64,000 nt of DNA from Paramecium octaurelia (lineage: Eukaryota; Ciliophora; Oligohymenophorea; Peniculida; Parameciidae), in assembly GCA_905182995.1 (NCBI GenBank), contig CAJJDP010000130.1, forward strand, positions 1 through 64,000. The letters are read 5' to 3'. The position numbers and the translations under genes are program-made. The notes under the pieces were generated by a model. That model did not search any database. It was not told where the DNA came from and saw only the letters and a program-made list of their open reading frames with translations. Position 1 is the first letter of the stretch. Each line of letters begins with the position of its first letter. Below, piece after piece: positions 1 to 13,000 of this stretch.

Positions 1-394
1 AGTCTTGATCTTCTGCTAATAGGTTTATATGTTAATGTAATTATTACTTAATTGTTATTGGTTCTAGTCTTAATTCTTTAGCTATCAATTCATATAGATT
101 GTGATAGATATTTTCTCCTGAGTTCTTGTTCTAGACAGCGTTTATAGAATAGTTATTATGGATTAATGTCTACATCTACTGTTTAAGTCTATCTTCCTAT
201 TATCCCATTTACTTAAGTAAAAGGTCAAATTGATGATTAAGAATATTTATTAATTGAACAGCTTGATGAGTAACTTAATTCATAATTGTCCTGATATTAT
301 CATCTTAGATTGATTAAGATAACAAATTTGCTTGAGTTAAGGCTTATAGGACTTCTTGAATTGGTGTTAATTGAGCTTATTAAATTTGATCCAT
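1..394 (-). CDS. 5' part of a glutamine-rich protein, cut by window edge
   Basis: Reading the minus strand from ATG at 394 with TAA/TAG as Gln gives about 131 codons without a TGA, up to the window edge. The protein starts MDQIQQAQLTPIQEVLQALT and is rich in Q, N and L, with hydrophobic residues spaced as in amphipathic helices. No signal peptide or zinc motif is visible. Many glutamines are encoded by TAA and TAG, so the standard code shows nothing here. The 3' end lies outside the window. Function is not recognised; coiled coil or helical scaffold is only an inference from composition. Confidence 0.7.
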
Positions 395-2040
395 AAATTA
401 AAAATTTATAAAATAATTATTATCATTTTATTGAATAAGTTAATTTATAAATATTATATTGAATAAGTTAAGTATACTTTTGACACTCTGTTGTTGGGGT
501 TCTACAAGGGTAACCTTCACAATAATTTTAATTTCTAACTCAGATATCTTATGTTGCAAGCCAGAACATGTATTATGTATTTAAAAATAACCAAGCAATG
601 CAATTGCTTCAAATTCTGCTATTGATACAAGGAGAATAAGTCTAACTACACAAAAACAGGGCAACATATGATAAAGAGTGGAAAATACAAAAATCCTTTA
701 TTACCTAAGTAGAGTTATGATCAGTACCAGATATTGTTAAATTGGCACTACAATAAAACGATAATTCAACTAATATCAAGTTTTAGTACTGATTTTGGTA
801 TAGAGTCGATAGGAATGCACCAAATAAATAGCTTTCTTCAACTGCTACACAGAGAATGAAAATAAGCATGTTCTTAAAAGGCAACTGATTACATTGAACA
901 CCCAATGTGTGCATTAGTAAATGGAGGTTTATGACCTTGCTATTTTAGACATGATATTAATTCAGTCTAATAAGCCATAATCTTTTTTAAGCAACACTAA
1001 TTTGAGCTCATTTGATGAATTGATAATGCAGTTAAGTAAACATTCATAACTGAGCCTGCCCAAGATAGCCAGGCAAAATAATCATCGCATATATTGCATC
1101 ATGATGAACCGCAATAAGTTGAACTAATCCACTGCAGCTCTTATTCAGTGAAACATTAATTTATCCAAGCAACATCTGTGAGCAATTAACATGAATTAAA
1201 AGCATCTCATTCTTTGAAGTTGATATAGAAATTTGTTTTAGTTATTAATTACAGAAGGTATATTAAGAAACAGAATTTCCTAAAAAGTTGTAATTCTTTC
1301 TTTAGTTGTGTGCCTTGTATATTGTTTTTCACACCATAAGGGGTAATGTTTATCATTCTTAATGATAGCGCCTTCTATATCAGGAGTAATACTTTGCTCA
1401 TTCTTTATTGACACTTACTTCAATGGTTCTCATTATATGTGTAGTGTTTATTTGTTGCCAGCCTTTTCCTGCCGGATGACAAACTTACTTAAATTTTGAT
1501 GATAAAAATGTGAGAAACCTGTGCAACTAGTAGCGCTAATTCGAATCTTTTATCGGAGGTTATTATTTTCACCCAATAAGTTTACCTTATGCAGTAAATT
1601 ATTGTCTTCTGGAGAAAATATACATTTAGATTGTATCTAAATAATTAAAACTTTTGTATACTTTGGACTAAAATGAGTAATAGTGCAAATACTATTAAAT
1701 CTAGTATTAAAAAATATCACAATTTAAAGATCAAATATAAATGCTTTGTGCTGCTTGTGATTATTCAATTTTCATTTATGCATTTTTGCAACTTATTTTG
1801 TCTTAAAATTATTCAACGTGTTTGTATGCATTTTACACCTCAAGATTGCATTGCTGTAGGTCATGTTTCTGCTGCATAAGACTCAAAGTTGATGAAGTGA
1901 TACTTTTTTATTGTCTACATATTTGAGAGATGCTTGTTATTATTTATTATTTTATTCACTTAATTCCTACAATGGTTACCCAACATTTCTGTCTGTTATT
2001 GATTGTTTTTTTAGGCTAGGGTATTAATGCAGAATTTGTC
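395..2040. other. gene-poor stretch, no gene supported
   Basis: AT-rich sequence with TGA scattered through all frames. A few cysteine-containing stretches on the plus strand, around 850-1,000, vaguely resemble decayed surface-antigen sequence but are too broken to call. A 68-codon standard-code ORF at 1,673-1,879 has no supporting feature. Confidence 0.5.
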
Positions 2041-2640
2041 TTACTCGGCAGAACGATCAGCTAAATTCATCAACAGAAACAAAAGTAGCTAAACCATGCA
2101 CACCTAGTGATGAATGCAATACACTCAATTTATATCCAAAACTACAACTCTGACTTTACAAGTACTGCTAAGTGCTGGCTTTCATCTAAATCTTTAAGAA
2201 ACCTAATTTACCTTATGAGAGTGTGCTTAAATGCTCTCAGTTAAAATTATGCGATGATAGTTAGACTGGAGCGTGTTGATAATCATCTTTTATCCCACTC
2301 TGTAGCAAACTATTGTTTAATAAGCAGTAAAACAATTCTAGTTCACCTTTATTTGAAGATGCAATGTTGACACCATTTGTAACTTTTCCACCAACACTTT
2401 TGTAATTTTTGGACATAACGTGTAAGTATTTGGGGGGTGCGGTTTGGCCAAAGGAATATTATTTCTCTTATAAACCAACTTAAAAATCTTTTGAATATAA
2501 ATTCTTCATCTGTGTTTTCTAGATAGTATTGGCACAATCAAGATTGTTCATTTAAATTTGACATCTCAAATAAAGGACAGTTATTGCAAGAGCAACTTAA
2601 GTGTTTTAGTACTGAGTTGACATTGCCTGCACCTTTAGTG
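2041..2640 (+). pseudogene. possible decayed surface-antigen-like fragment
   Basis: Short plus-strand stretches in different frames carry cysteine patterns of the kind seen in Paramecium surface antigens: for example a segment reading SDFTSTAKCW near 2,150 and CSQLKLCDDSQTGAC near 2,240. They are broken by TGAs and frame changes, and no ATG-to-stop frame exists. The better preserved relic at 23.2-24.6 kb makes the family plausible here, but this copy is weak and could be coincidental. Confidence 0.3.
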
Positions 2641-3519
2641 CAACTTTACAAATGGCCATTATTATTCTGTTTTCATAATGATTCTTGAAACTATTATTTT
2701 CTAACTTGAAAGATGATTTGATAAATCTTTATTAGCTAGTGTAAATCTTCCTAACTACCTAATAAAAGGCCTAATTGCTTAACTATGTAAAATTTTGAAT
2801 TCTTGTACCTGAAAATATTGTATGGTTGGAAAATGGTTAACTTAATATAGTAAACGATGACATTTATTATTATTTTTGATGAGGATTTTATTATCATTAA
2901 TTAAACTCATGTAACAATGTAAGTAATAAATGTACTATATGCTCGAAGAATTGGATTATGAAATTCTTTAGCATCAAATGTGGTGTTTTATCATAAGTTA
3001 ATCGAAATTTATGATAAAAGGAGCTTCTAAAACAAAAGTTTTATGAATTAATTAATCTGAATTTCATACAAACACAGATTGTTCCCAAAATGACTTTATT
3101 TATTATGCATGACAATTCTGTCCTGCTGCGATAGAGATGGCATATACTTTATAATTTGGTAATGCCAATCCATCAATGTAATCCTTTATATAAATAGAGC
3201 TTTCAAACATCAATCTCTTAATTGCAAAATTTACTCTATAAACGTTCAAGAACATCAATATTCTGAACGGCACTTACAGAATTGATTGTAAATTGATTAA
3301 CAGCTTTCCTAGAATTTATCATAAATGAACTTAAATTTTAAGCTCTTTTTATTTCACACACTGAGTAACCTTGTGTTTTGTTTTACCAATATAATAGATA
3401 TTACAAATTATTCGTCATTGTTCCATAAATGTTTGTTGTATGGCAATTCAATTGTTAAATCATTTTAAGCCTTCCCTAACCAAAATCTTTTAAGAAATAT
3501 ATATGAGGTTTATGTCTTA
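2641..3519. other. no gene seen
   Basis: AT-rich sequence with no coherent reading frame under the ciliate code and no recognisable RNA gene or repeat. Confidence 0.5.
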
Positions 3520-4960
3520 CAATAATTAGCTATGTTTCCTTATCTTTAATAAATGGAAATAGTAATATATCTTTATTTTCTTTTTCTTAATTTAATTTTT
3601 ATAGTTAATTGAGAGTTTTCTTAGAAGCGTCCATTTTTCCTTTCAAAAACAAACAGTATATCAGCTTCCTTAGTAACTGTAACCCAAATAAAATGATTTT
3701 CAGATAAAAACAAAAGGTATCTTCCAGGATAGTGTTGTGATTGGCTTTACTAATAAGTGAATGAATTTAAACATTAGTTAATAACAAATTATTATTTAAA
3801 TTTCATTTTATTATTTTATCCATTTTCCCAAACAATAATCTCAATTTTCAAAATAGAGCACGACACTAAAAATATTTCTGATTAATTCAAGTCATTGAGA
3901 GTACATAGGATTTATTTTTACTCAATTCATAAAACTAGGCTAATTCATTAGTTCTAAGTTTACTTTAATTACTATAATTTAGTTATCACTTCCACCTGAA
4001 AATAATTAGTCCTCCTTTGAATTTAACAACAAATAATAAACTTTATGTCTTTTAAAAGGATTTAAAGAGGTCCACGAATTTTTCAATAGTTTCCAAACTC
4101 TTATTGTTTCATCATCTGATCCTGAAAAAATGCCTCCTATGATTTGCTATAAACTATGCAATTAACCCAATTCTCATGCTCATTCCAATTTGGAGCATAT
4201 TAATTTACCCTTATCAAATCTTCAAGTTTAAATATTGATGCATTTTGTAGATATCATTAATGAATCAGAAGAATTAAATGCTAAATTCAAACATGCCTCC
4301 TTTTGGGGAACTTATTAATACATTATCAATTCAATTTAAGAATCAAAATTTGGTACTTATTTTTCCTTCATTAATAGGTAAATAGCTTTGTAAATTACTC
4401 ATGCTCATTTTTATAAACGAAATTGTGCTCTCTGAAAAGATTGCAAAAGCTTGGTTTTATAAATATAGTTGTTGGAGGCAAAAAGGGTTTTCAAATGAAT
4501 TTCTTTATTTTGTTACCAATTATAATAATTCTTGAAAATTTATAGGAAAATTTATTCATAATATATAATGCTTAATTCCAAATCTCGAGATTTATTATAA
4601 GATATTCAAAAAATGTTAGAATTTATGTTCTAAATTCTGTTGTCGAATTTATTAATTCAGATAGTTTATTTTTTTGTGAATTAACTTTATTTCAACATAT
4701 TTCAATTTTTCTTCACCTTTCTTAATCGTTCTTACAATTTTAGGACTTAAAGATTTATATACTTTCTTTTTTATAGCATTCGTTGCATAATAAAGATAAC
4801 TGATGGTCATAAATAGCATATTCAGCTTTTCCAACCTTATTAAAACACTTGAAATCTGTCAATGCTTCTAGTAATTATAACATAATAAATAACTTTATTT
4901 TTCAAGATAAATAGTATACAAATTCATTTAATTTTCCATTTGATTCTATTGAATTATGAA
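3520..4960 (-). pseudogene. decayed WD40-repeat gene, paralogue of the gene at 20 kb
   Basis: Minus-strand translation gives typical WD40 blade pieces: HENWVNCIVYS, GSDDETIRVWKLL near 4,110, and LLFLSENHFIWVTVTKEAD near 3,700. These line up in order with blades of the intact gene at 20,034-21,680, which has TNWIQCIVYS, SGDKTIRCWQ and KFIKDNQFIWITGGEK. Between them the frame shifts several times and TGAs interrupt, so no continuous protein can be made. A more degraded upstream part may reach 5.6 kb. Called a pseudogene because of the multiple breaks; short unrecognised introns could explain one or two of them but not all. Confidence 0.65.
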
Positions 4961-5739
4961 CTTCTTTGGATTTCAAAATTCCTAACCTAATTTATATTGA
5001 TTAGATTAAATACTAATATCATGATTGATTAATCTAGTATCATATTAAATGGGTAGAAGATGATGTAGTTTGTATTAGAAAATAAAAATCAAAAAGTTTT
5101 TGAGTTAATTGAATAAATTATCAATTCATCCTTATGATGAACCATATAAGGATAATTTTCTGGAGCTATAATTATAATATTAAAAGTAGTAAAAGAGCAA
5201 ATTTATCAGTTTTCATTAGATAATTTACATATTTAAATTTGAAATTGATTAGGTTTTCAAGTGAAGTAGTTTATCTTGATCTATTAGCCCTATTTTAAGT
5301 ACTTGTCCATCTAAAGTTGCAAATATGATGAAGCAATATTTTAGTTTAATATAAATTATTTAATGCTCAGTTTCAATAATAGTAATTCCTTTATAATATT
5401 GCATCTCTTATTAAATTTCATTTTTAAGAGTATTTTTTTATTTTTTCTAATCCAGTTCCAATCTTAAATTTTCAAAGTTCATTTAGATTAATTGTAATTT
5501 CCTAAAGCTTGAATAATACTTGTAAATAAATTCAAAATCAAAGAAATCATCTAAATACATTGAAGATGCAATTCAAATTTCCTCTAATAGATTTTTTGAT
5601 TTAATTGTTTAGAATAAAAATTAAGGTAATCACTCATTCTTTTCTATAAGATTCACTGTCATAAATTTTTCTATTTAAAGAGTTCTTTTTCTCAGATCAC
5701 TGCAAGTTTTTTGTGATTGCTTTCATGAAATAATTATAA

Positions 5740-6926
5740 TGTCTTATTTGGTTTGACAATTGTGTTAGTCATTCTAGATTCCTACAAGATAAAAAGGGAT
5801 GGGTATATTTGTGAGCCAGCCCTCTTGATGCAGCATCTATTCCATATGAGTTACCCATTACTAATTTCATAGGAGTAAATGGTCTATGCGATGCTTGCAG
5901 TTAATAAAATTAACTTATTTTTTCTTCCGTATCTAAATTCTTCCTCAGGTAATTCAATAGCTTAAACATTAGTGACTTTTTAACTGGTAATCGAGCATCA
6001 TGAGTTTATCTAAAATTTATCATATCCTTAAAGAAATATTAATTAAGTTGCATAAGCAGTGAGCTGCATTATGAACTATAATGCTAGTTTTTAATGTGGA
6101 GGACTGTATTTAGGCCTGAATAATGAGAATTTTGTACTAACTCAGTCAATATTACTATATCATTAAGCAAATTAGGGAGGAGGAATAGATTTAAATGGAG
6201 ATACTAATTTAAATATTGAAAACCTACCTAACTCATACTTACAATTCAATAAGGCATAATCATTTGGTAATAATTTGGTTGAAAGTCCATCACATTTGGC
6301 TTTGAATATTAATAAAATGAAAATGATATCAAAATTTTCAGCTAATTATAATCAAATAAGAATTGTGAAGTTAGATCTATATTTTATCCAGGATTAAGAA
6401 GTCAAAATATCAACTCAGTATTTAATGATACCAACTAATCAATAGTTGAAATAGTATAAAATATATTTACCAAAGCAGTAAGAATCCATATCCTAAATAA
6501 ATTAAATTTACTTAACGCTTAAAAATAGTAGGGATGAACTAGTATAAGTTAAAAAACAGTATCGAATGGTCTACTAAAATTATTGATGCTCCTCAAATTA
6601 CAAATTAAAATATGATTCAGACAATAATTATTTAGATTTGAAGGAACTAGTCTTTCAATTTGATCCATACAAACAGATGAACAACTATTTACAAATTAAA
6701 TTTAATTGTTAATCTGTAATTAAAATAAATATTTAATATATATCTTTAGGAAGCCAAGTAATAATTAGACGGTATGAAAATCTTATAAATTTAGACTCAT
6801 TAACTTTTATTGGAAACATAAGATTTAGATAGAACAGCCGATGTGGAACATAAATCCTTACTACCTCTCGTTACAGATAGATATTCATTTGGTAATATTA
6901 ATAAACGCAAAGATTTTGATTTATGA
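5740..6926 (+). pseudogene. fragment of a beta-helix (pectin-lyase-fold) surface protein, without membrane region
   Basis: A plus-strand frame is open from about 5,740 to 6,926 with a single in-frame TGA at 6,584-6,586 and one clean 34-nt intron at 6,716-6,749. The part after ATG 6,071 has the Gly-rich rungs of the Paramecium beta-helix family, for example FQCGGLYLGLNNENF and ANQGGGIDLNGDTN, followed by the extracellular module YDSDNNYLDLKELVFQFDPY. It then goes directly into a charged tail ending INKRKDFDL and a TGA. In the intact relative at 7.1-15.7 kb a cysteine module and many transmembrane segments lie between these two parts, so this copy looks internally deleted as well as nonsense-mutated. 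The first 330 nt are less convincing as coding. Confidence 0.55.
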
Positions 6927-7094
6927 TATTTCTGGTTGGTTTTTTTATTTAAATCAATATGCATTAAATAAAGTCATAATAGATTAGTATTTATAAATAC
7001 AAAAATTATTAATATTAATAGGAAATAAAATTTTGTAAGTTTTAATAGGTTATATAAATTGTGATAATAATATTCTTATATCTATTTCATAAAT

Positions 7095-10000
7095 TCAATA
7101 GTTTGAATTTTAGTTCCCCATTTTTATTAAGGGATAAAGTTGGAACACAAATTTTTTATAGCCTTAAATAGCAAAGTATAAATACTCTTTTTTCTCCTAA
7201 CGCTTCTTTTAAATTGTATGGAATCGCAACTTTTTCACATTTTTTTCTATCCTCGAACTCCTCTATCTCCATTAATCTAGTTTTCTATTTAATTTAAAAA
7301 TTAAGCTTGATTTAGGTAATAAAGTATTTATTATGGTTATGAGTAGTGTGAGAATTTTATCTTTGTATTTGCTATAATATGCTGAAATAATATCATGAAG
7401 ATATGGAAAACTAAATTTAAAGCATATAAGCACAATCAAAATTGACAAAATTCTTGCTTACACATAATCTCCTTACTATTCACAAAGATATTACACTGCA
7501 GCAAAGAATATTGCTATTAAACAAAATTGTCCAGAAATCAAATCCAATCTGTTTAATTTTGGATAAATGTAAGGCAGATATGTTGACGTTATTATTTAAT
7601 AGATAGTTAAGCAAATACCGATCAAGACACCTTTAAAATACACATTCGTTTCAAAGTAAATCAATATCACAATAATGATTGTTTTCTTCCATAACTTTAC
7701 CCATTCCCAAAAAGATCGATTAACACTATATTCATTAAATAAATAGCCAATGTGCCTTCTAAATGGTATTTTATCAAATAATTATCTGTTTTGGTACAAA
7801 AACAAAAGTAATGACATTGGTATAATTAAACCAAGCAGCAATGATATTGGCAATGCAAACTTATACATCCATGCTGAGTGAGTTGATGACCCAAAGAGAA
7901 GAGACACATCTCCTTAAACATATTCAATATCTGAGATTTCCCTTTTTGCCAAAATGGAAAAAAACCTTAAATAATTATATTATCTTACTGATTTATTAAT
8001 GCAGCATAGTTTTAAATATACATGTAAATTAATGTAATTGAAATTATGTTATTACGAAGTTTGGCGATTTCTAACAATGAGATTATGTTGACAACTACTT
8101 AAATGATGAATATTTAGAAAGTGATTAAAGTAAGCATCATTAATGTTCTCGCATATATCAAATCGATTTCAAAAGATTAGGAGAGTTCACAATCTAAATT
8201 ACGAGTCAGGAAATAGGAGGTATCACTTATTGAGTTAACAAAGATAAATGAAAATGAGAATTCAATGTTAAAAGTGAAAATAACAGAAAATATCCAAGTA
8301 TAATTAAGAAATAGCTTTAACAATATGCTCTCTTAATCTAAAAACAATATTTTAATATTTACTTAAATTCATTTTGAACAAGATATGGGCAAATTTTTAA
8401 ATAAGTTTAAATAAAGCAAATAACTAATTGGTTTTCTCTACACTAGCTAATGTAATGAAAGTTGAAAGAAAAACCCTAAACTAAATTAATTTATTACCAA
8501 GCAGTTATCAGAATTAAGGATACTATGTTAATAGAAACGTCGCTGCAATTCCAACATGTAGATTGATCATTTTTAAAATAATATCCATCTCCTCTGATAT
8601 TATGCTTATCACACTCTTCGCATAATCCTCCTATATATCCAGTTTTGCAAATATCATCACCAACAAGCCAACCACCTTTACATGATTCAATATTTTTGAA
8701 ACAATCATTAATTAAATCGGACTCCTAATGAGGCCTCCAAAATCCAGGTTTCAAATTAATACTGTTGGAAGTAATGGCTTCAAATTTGGTTTTATCAAAT
8801 ATTGAACACTTTGTGGCATTGTAGGTTACAGAATAAAAACCTTGATTAGATTAGCAAGTCAAACAACCATTTAAAACATAAAATTCTCCCAATTAACAAA
8901 GTAGACTTTTTACCTTTATATTATAAGATAACTCTTAAATCTAATTTTTGGTTTTACAGTAGATTTAAATTTCATACTATTTGTCAGTTTGATTATACGG
9001 ATCAAAAGTGAAAGTCAACATTCCTAGGTCAAATTTGCTTGTAGTTTAGTTAAATTAAATTGATGAAACATTAATTGATTCTAATTTGGTTTATTTCTTA
9101 ATATCAAATATCTATTCAATGATTTGGCAAGTTGAATTAGTAAAATTAAGCAATTATTCATTAAATCTATTTTTAAATTGAATTGATAACTCATTTATAT
9201 ATGAGGTAAATTTATTTTTTTTAGGATCGTATAAATCAAATTTAGCTGTCTCTTAATTGCTAAGAATCATCAATTTACTTTCCATTATTTCTTTACCTTA
9301 TTAAATTATTTGATATGGACTTAATTTTAATGACTTTATCGATATTTAATCTAATATAAAATCTGAAGGCATTATTTAATTATTGATTGATAGATCTAGA
9401 TGAGAAGGTAACTCTTGCAAATTATTTGTAGTTAATTCAGCATGATTAAACAGAATGAGTGACTTCGCAAAATTCATCTCACTTAAAATACTTTCACTAG
9501 TTAAATAAATTCCTCCACCTTCCCTTGCTTTATTATATTAAATTAGCGTTGAAATTATATTGAAGTCTTTATTATTAAGATCCAAATATAATCCACCTCC
9601 TAATGAAGTGGCAGTATTATTCAAAATCTTATTATTAAGCAACACGGTCTTGACGTTTATTGAAGATACGGCTATTCCTTACCCACCTGTATTATTAATA
9701 AAAAGAGAATTTCTAATAATTAACTTCCCTTAAATTTGTTTATCAGATAAAGCAGTAATACATCCATATTTTTATACTTAATTTCCATTACATGACAGCT
9801 CTTGTATCTTTATCTTTAAAAAATCAACTAATTAAAAGTAGATTAAACCATTCTTACAAGTTTTGCAATCATTATTTTTTAACAATATAGATTCCAATCT
9901 TATTTTTGTTAGGTTGTTTGAAGATTTTATATATAAGATCGATCCATTTTAAGTGGAATATGATTAAATCAATTCAAAATTATTTTATTTTACTTCTAAA

Positions 10001-13000
10001 ACTTTTCCATTTACCGGAAGAGATACAATCTTTAATTTTTAACATTTAGGGTGTTCTATGTAGAAATTTGGGTAAATTTAAGGAGTTAATGTATAATTTT
10101 AATTATTAAACATGCTTATTTCATAGATTTTTAGGTTTAGAATCTAAATTATTGATTTAAATTATGCAACATATTCAATATGAAGCAAATTCAAATTATA
10201 AAATATAGTAATTTAACTCAATTAAATATTCACTATTTATATCTTTTTGCAATTTATCAAATTTATAAAGCCAATTAATGCAAATCCTTCAAATTTAACA
10301 CTATGAAATTTTAAATTGCATCCCTATATATTAAAAATAGCATTGTTTTAAGTTATTTTTGATAAAATTATTGGTTCCAAGATGTTAAGCTATCTGTTGT
10401 ACTACAATTACCCTTCTTAAATTTAATGTATAAAAATTTCCTCTATTGTTACTTAATTGTAATCAGCCTGTTCAGCAGGGAAGATGAAGGCTAAAAACAA
10501 ATTGATTAAAGAGAAACAATTTGAGATTTGGACATTTTTTATGAGAATATTATTTGAAATCTCTGATGGTTTAAGAGATATGATTGCTGGAGCTAATTGA
10601 TTATTAACTTCTGTGAAATTAAAATTTTACAGCATCATAGTTAAATAACTATTTTCAGAATTTATACTGATTGATCCTTCTTATTCCTAATTAGAAAGTA
10701 AATTATTTTGAGAATTAGAAATACTGCAATATTCTAGAATCACAATTCCGTTCCCTCTGGTGATAATATCTAGGACAGAGCTACTTTTGGCAATTATGTA
10801 TTAAAATTATCCATTTTATAAAGTGAATTTATCTGCGATTATTTACATAACACCACCTTTATTTTTAATTGAAAGTATTTATTCGATCATATAATTAACT
10901 TCAATCTAATTGAGATCACTTTGCAACTAAATATCATAATACTTATTCCAAAACTCCATTTTAAGGTAATTATGTTAGAATACTTTAATTTGTACTACTT
11001 TAGCTTTACTAGCGCTGATAGCAATAAAGGAATTAGAAGAATTTGTTAGCGAATTCTGAAAACACTAAATATTTTAAAGAACTATTGAACTATTCATAGA
11101 GTTAATAAACAGCAAACTTGCAGAGGTTTATTTTGGATCTTCAGTATATTAATAGTAAGAATTCTCTTCATACAAAATATTCTGCAAATAAATTGACTAA
11201 ACTTTATCAGAATATATTGATATAATGGAAAAATAATTTCCTTAACTGATTTTCGTTAAAATGTTTCTATTAAATGTAATATTTTATATTGTAATATCTT
11301 CTTATATTTTATTTATGATTAAATCATTTGATTGAATATCAATAAAAGATTAGTCTATAGTAATTTAATTAGTAAATTGTATAAAACCTAAATTGAGAGT
11401 CTAAAATCCTTTCACAGATAGTAATTTCGAATATTAATAGTTGTTAATTGCACAATCTTAACTAAGAGGAATTTTAAATTATTAAAGTTCATTTTATACG
11501 GATACATTCCTGAAGACAATTACAGATATGTTATATAAATAAAAGTAGCGATGATTAAAAGTATTTAATATGGAAATATTCTAAACTAAAATATTAGAAC
11601 AACTAAGTATAAAAGCGTAATCCTGGATTTCTTTTTTAGGATTACTGTTATCTTTAAAAGCTATGTTTGTTAATTCTATTTTTATTGCTTTTATTTTATT
11701 TTAATCAATAATTAATACTTAAAAATTCTGCAAGATATTGGAAGATATATCAAAATCATCTAATTTTATCTCATATTAATAATCTATCGAGAATTACTTC
11801 CAAAACAAAATTGACTATTCAAAAACATTTTTTTTTAGTAAAAAGTGAAAGCAAAAGAGATCTTTACTAAATTTTATTAGCTGTGAATTAATAATCTAGT
11901 TTTCAATAATTTAAAGAGATTCGAATGATAGCAAATTATTATCATAATTTTATAAAATTGAAGAATTAGAAATTATTGAATTAGTTATTGTGACATCCTT
12001 TATTTTTATTTAAGATGATTCCTTCATTAGTTTTATATTAAGTAATGTAAAATTATTTAATTAGCATCCATCAATCAAAAGGGTTTCAATGAAAATATGT
12101 TTTTTTGATGTTGTATTAAAATTGAACAAAACTGCATTGCTCATAATGCAATCTCTAAGAAAAAAGGACTATATCAAAATATCTTCATCTGCAGTACTCT
12201 AATCTATCTAAAAAATAATTTAATTATCAATGTTAGCATTTAAAATTGACACATTATGAATTTTACATCTCTTATAAAAATTCATAGAGATGCTGAATGA
12301 AATTGGTTTTAGCTTATTTGAATAGAAACTGCTATTTTGTATTTGATAATCTATTGCTTTTTTATTATTATCAAAATTTATCTTAAGGTTTTTCTCTATA
12401 TTTACAAGCAAATTATTTAATTCTATTTAATTAAAATTATAAATTTAGTATAAAGAAAATACCGATAGAGTTCCTTGTAAGCTTAATTTAATAGCTTGGA
12501 TTGAAAATACTTTTGTTTAAATTTAATTGGTAATATCATAATAATTAGGCTCACATATAGCCTTATCCTAAATTGATATTATTAAAAAGAATTGCTGCAG
12601 ACCAATTTCATTAAAATAAGAGAAGTCAAAGTTATTCTCAAAGAATTTCTCTAGTCCTGGATAAAATATCTCTGAGGAATTTTAGCAAGATAATGTAACC
12701 TCTTATTATTATAAATCATTACTGAATATTCAAAAGCAATTTAATTTGGATCATAAATATATTGAGCAATTTATAGATATGGGTCAATTTAAATATTCGA
12801 GGTTGAAATGCTTTTTATACACTAGGTTGTAAATTAAGTATTTATATCGTTAGTTTTGTAATAAGGATTTATGCTCTAAAATATCAAATTCAAAATACCA
12901 TAATGCCATTATTAGATCTTATTTAGCATAATATACAAAATGAAGGACAAATTATACATTTTCCATTTTCTTAAACTCGATAGGGATCTTAGTAAGGGTT

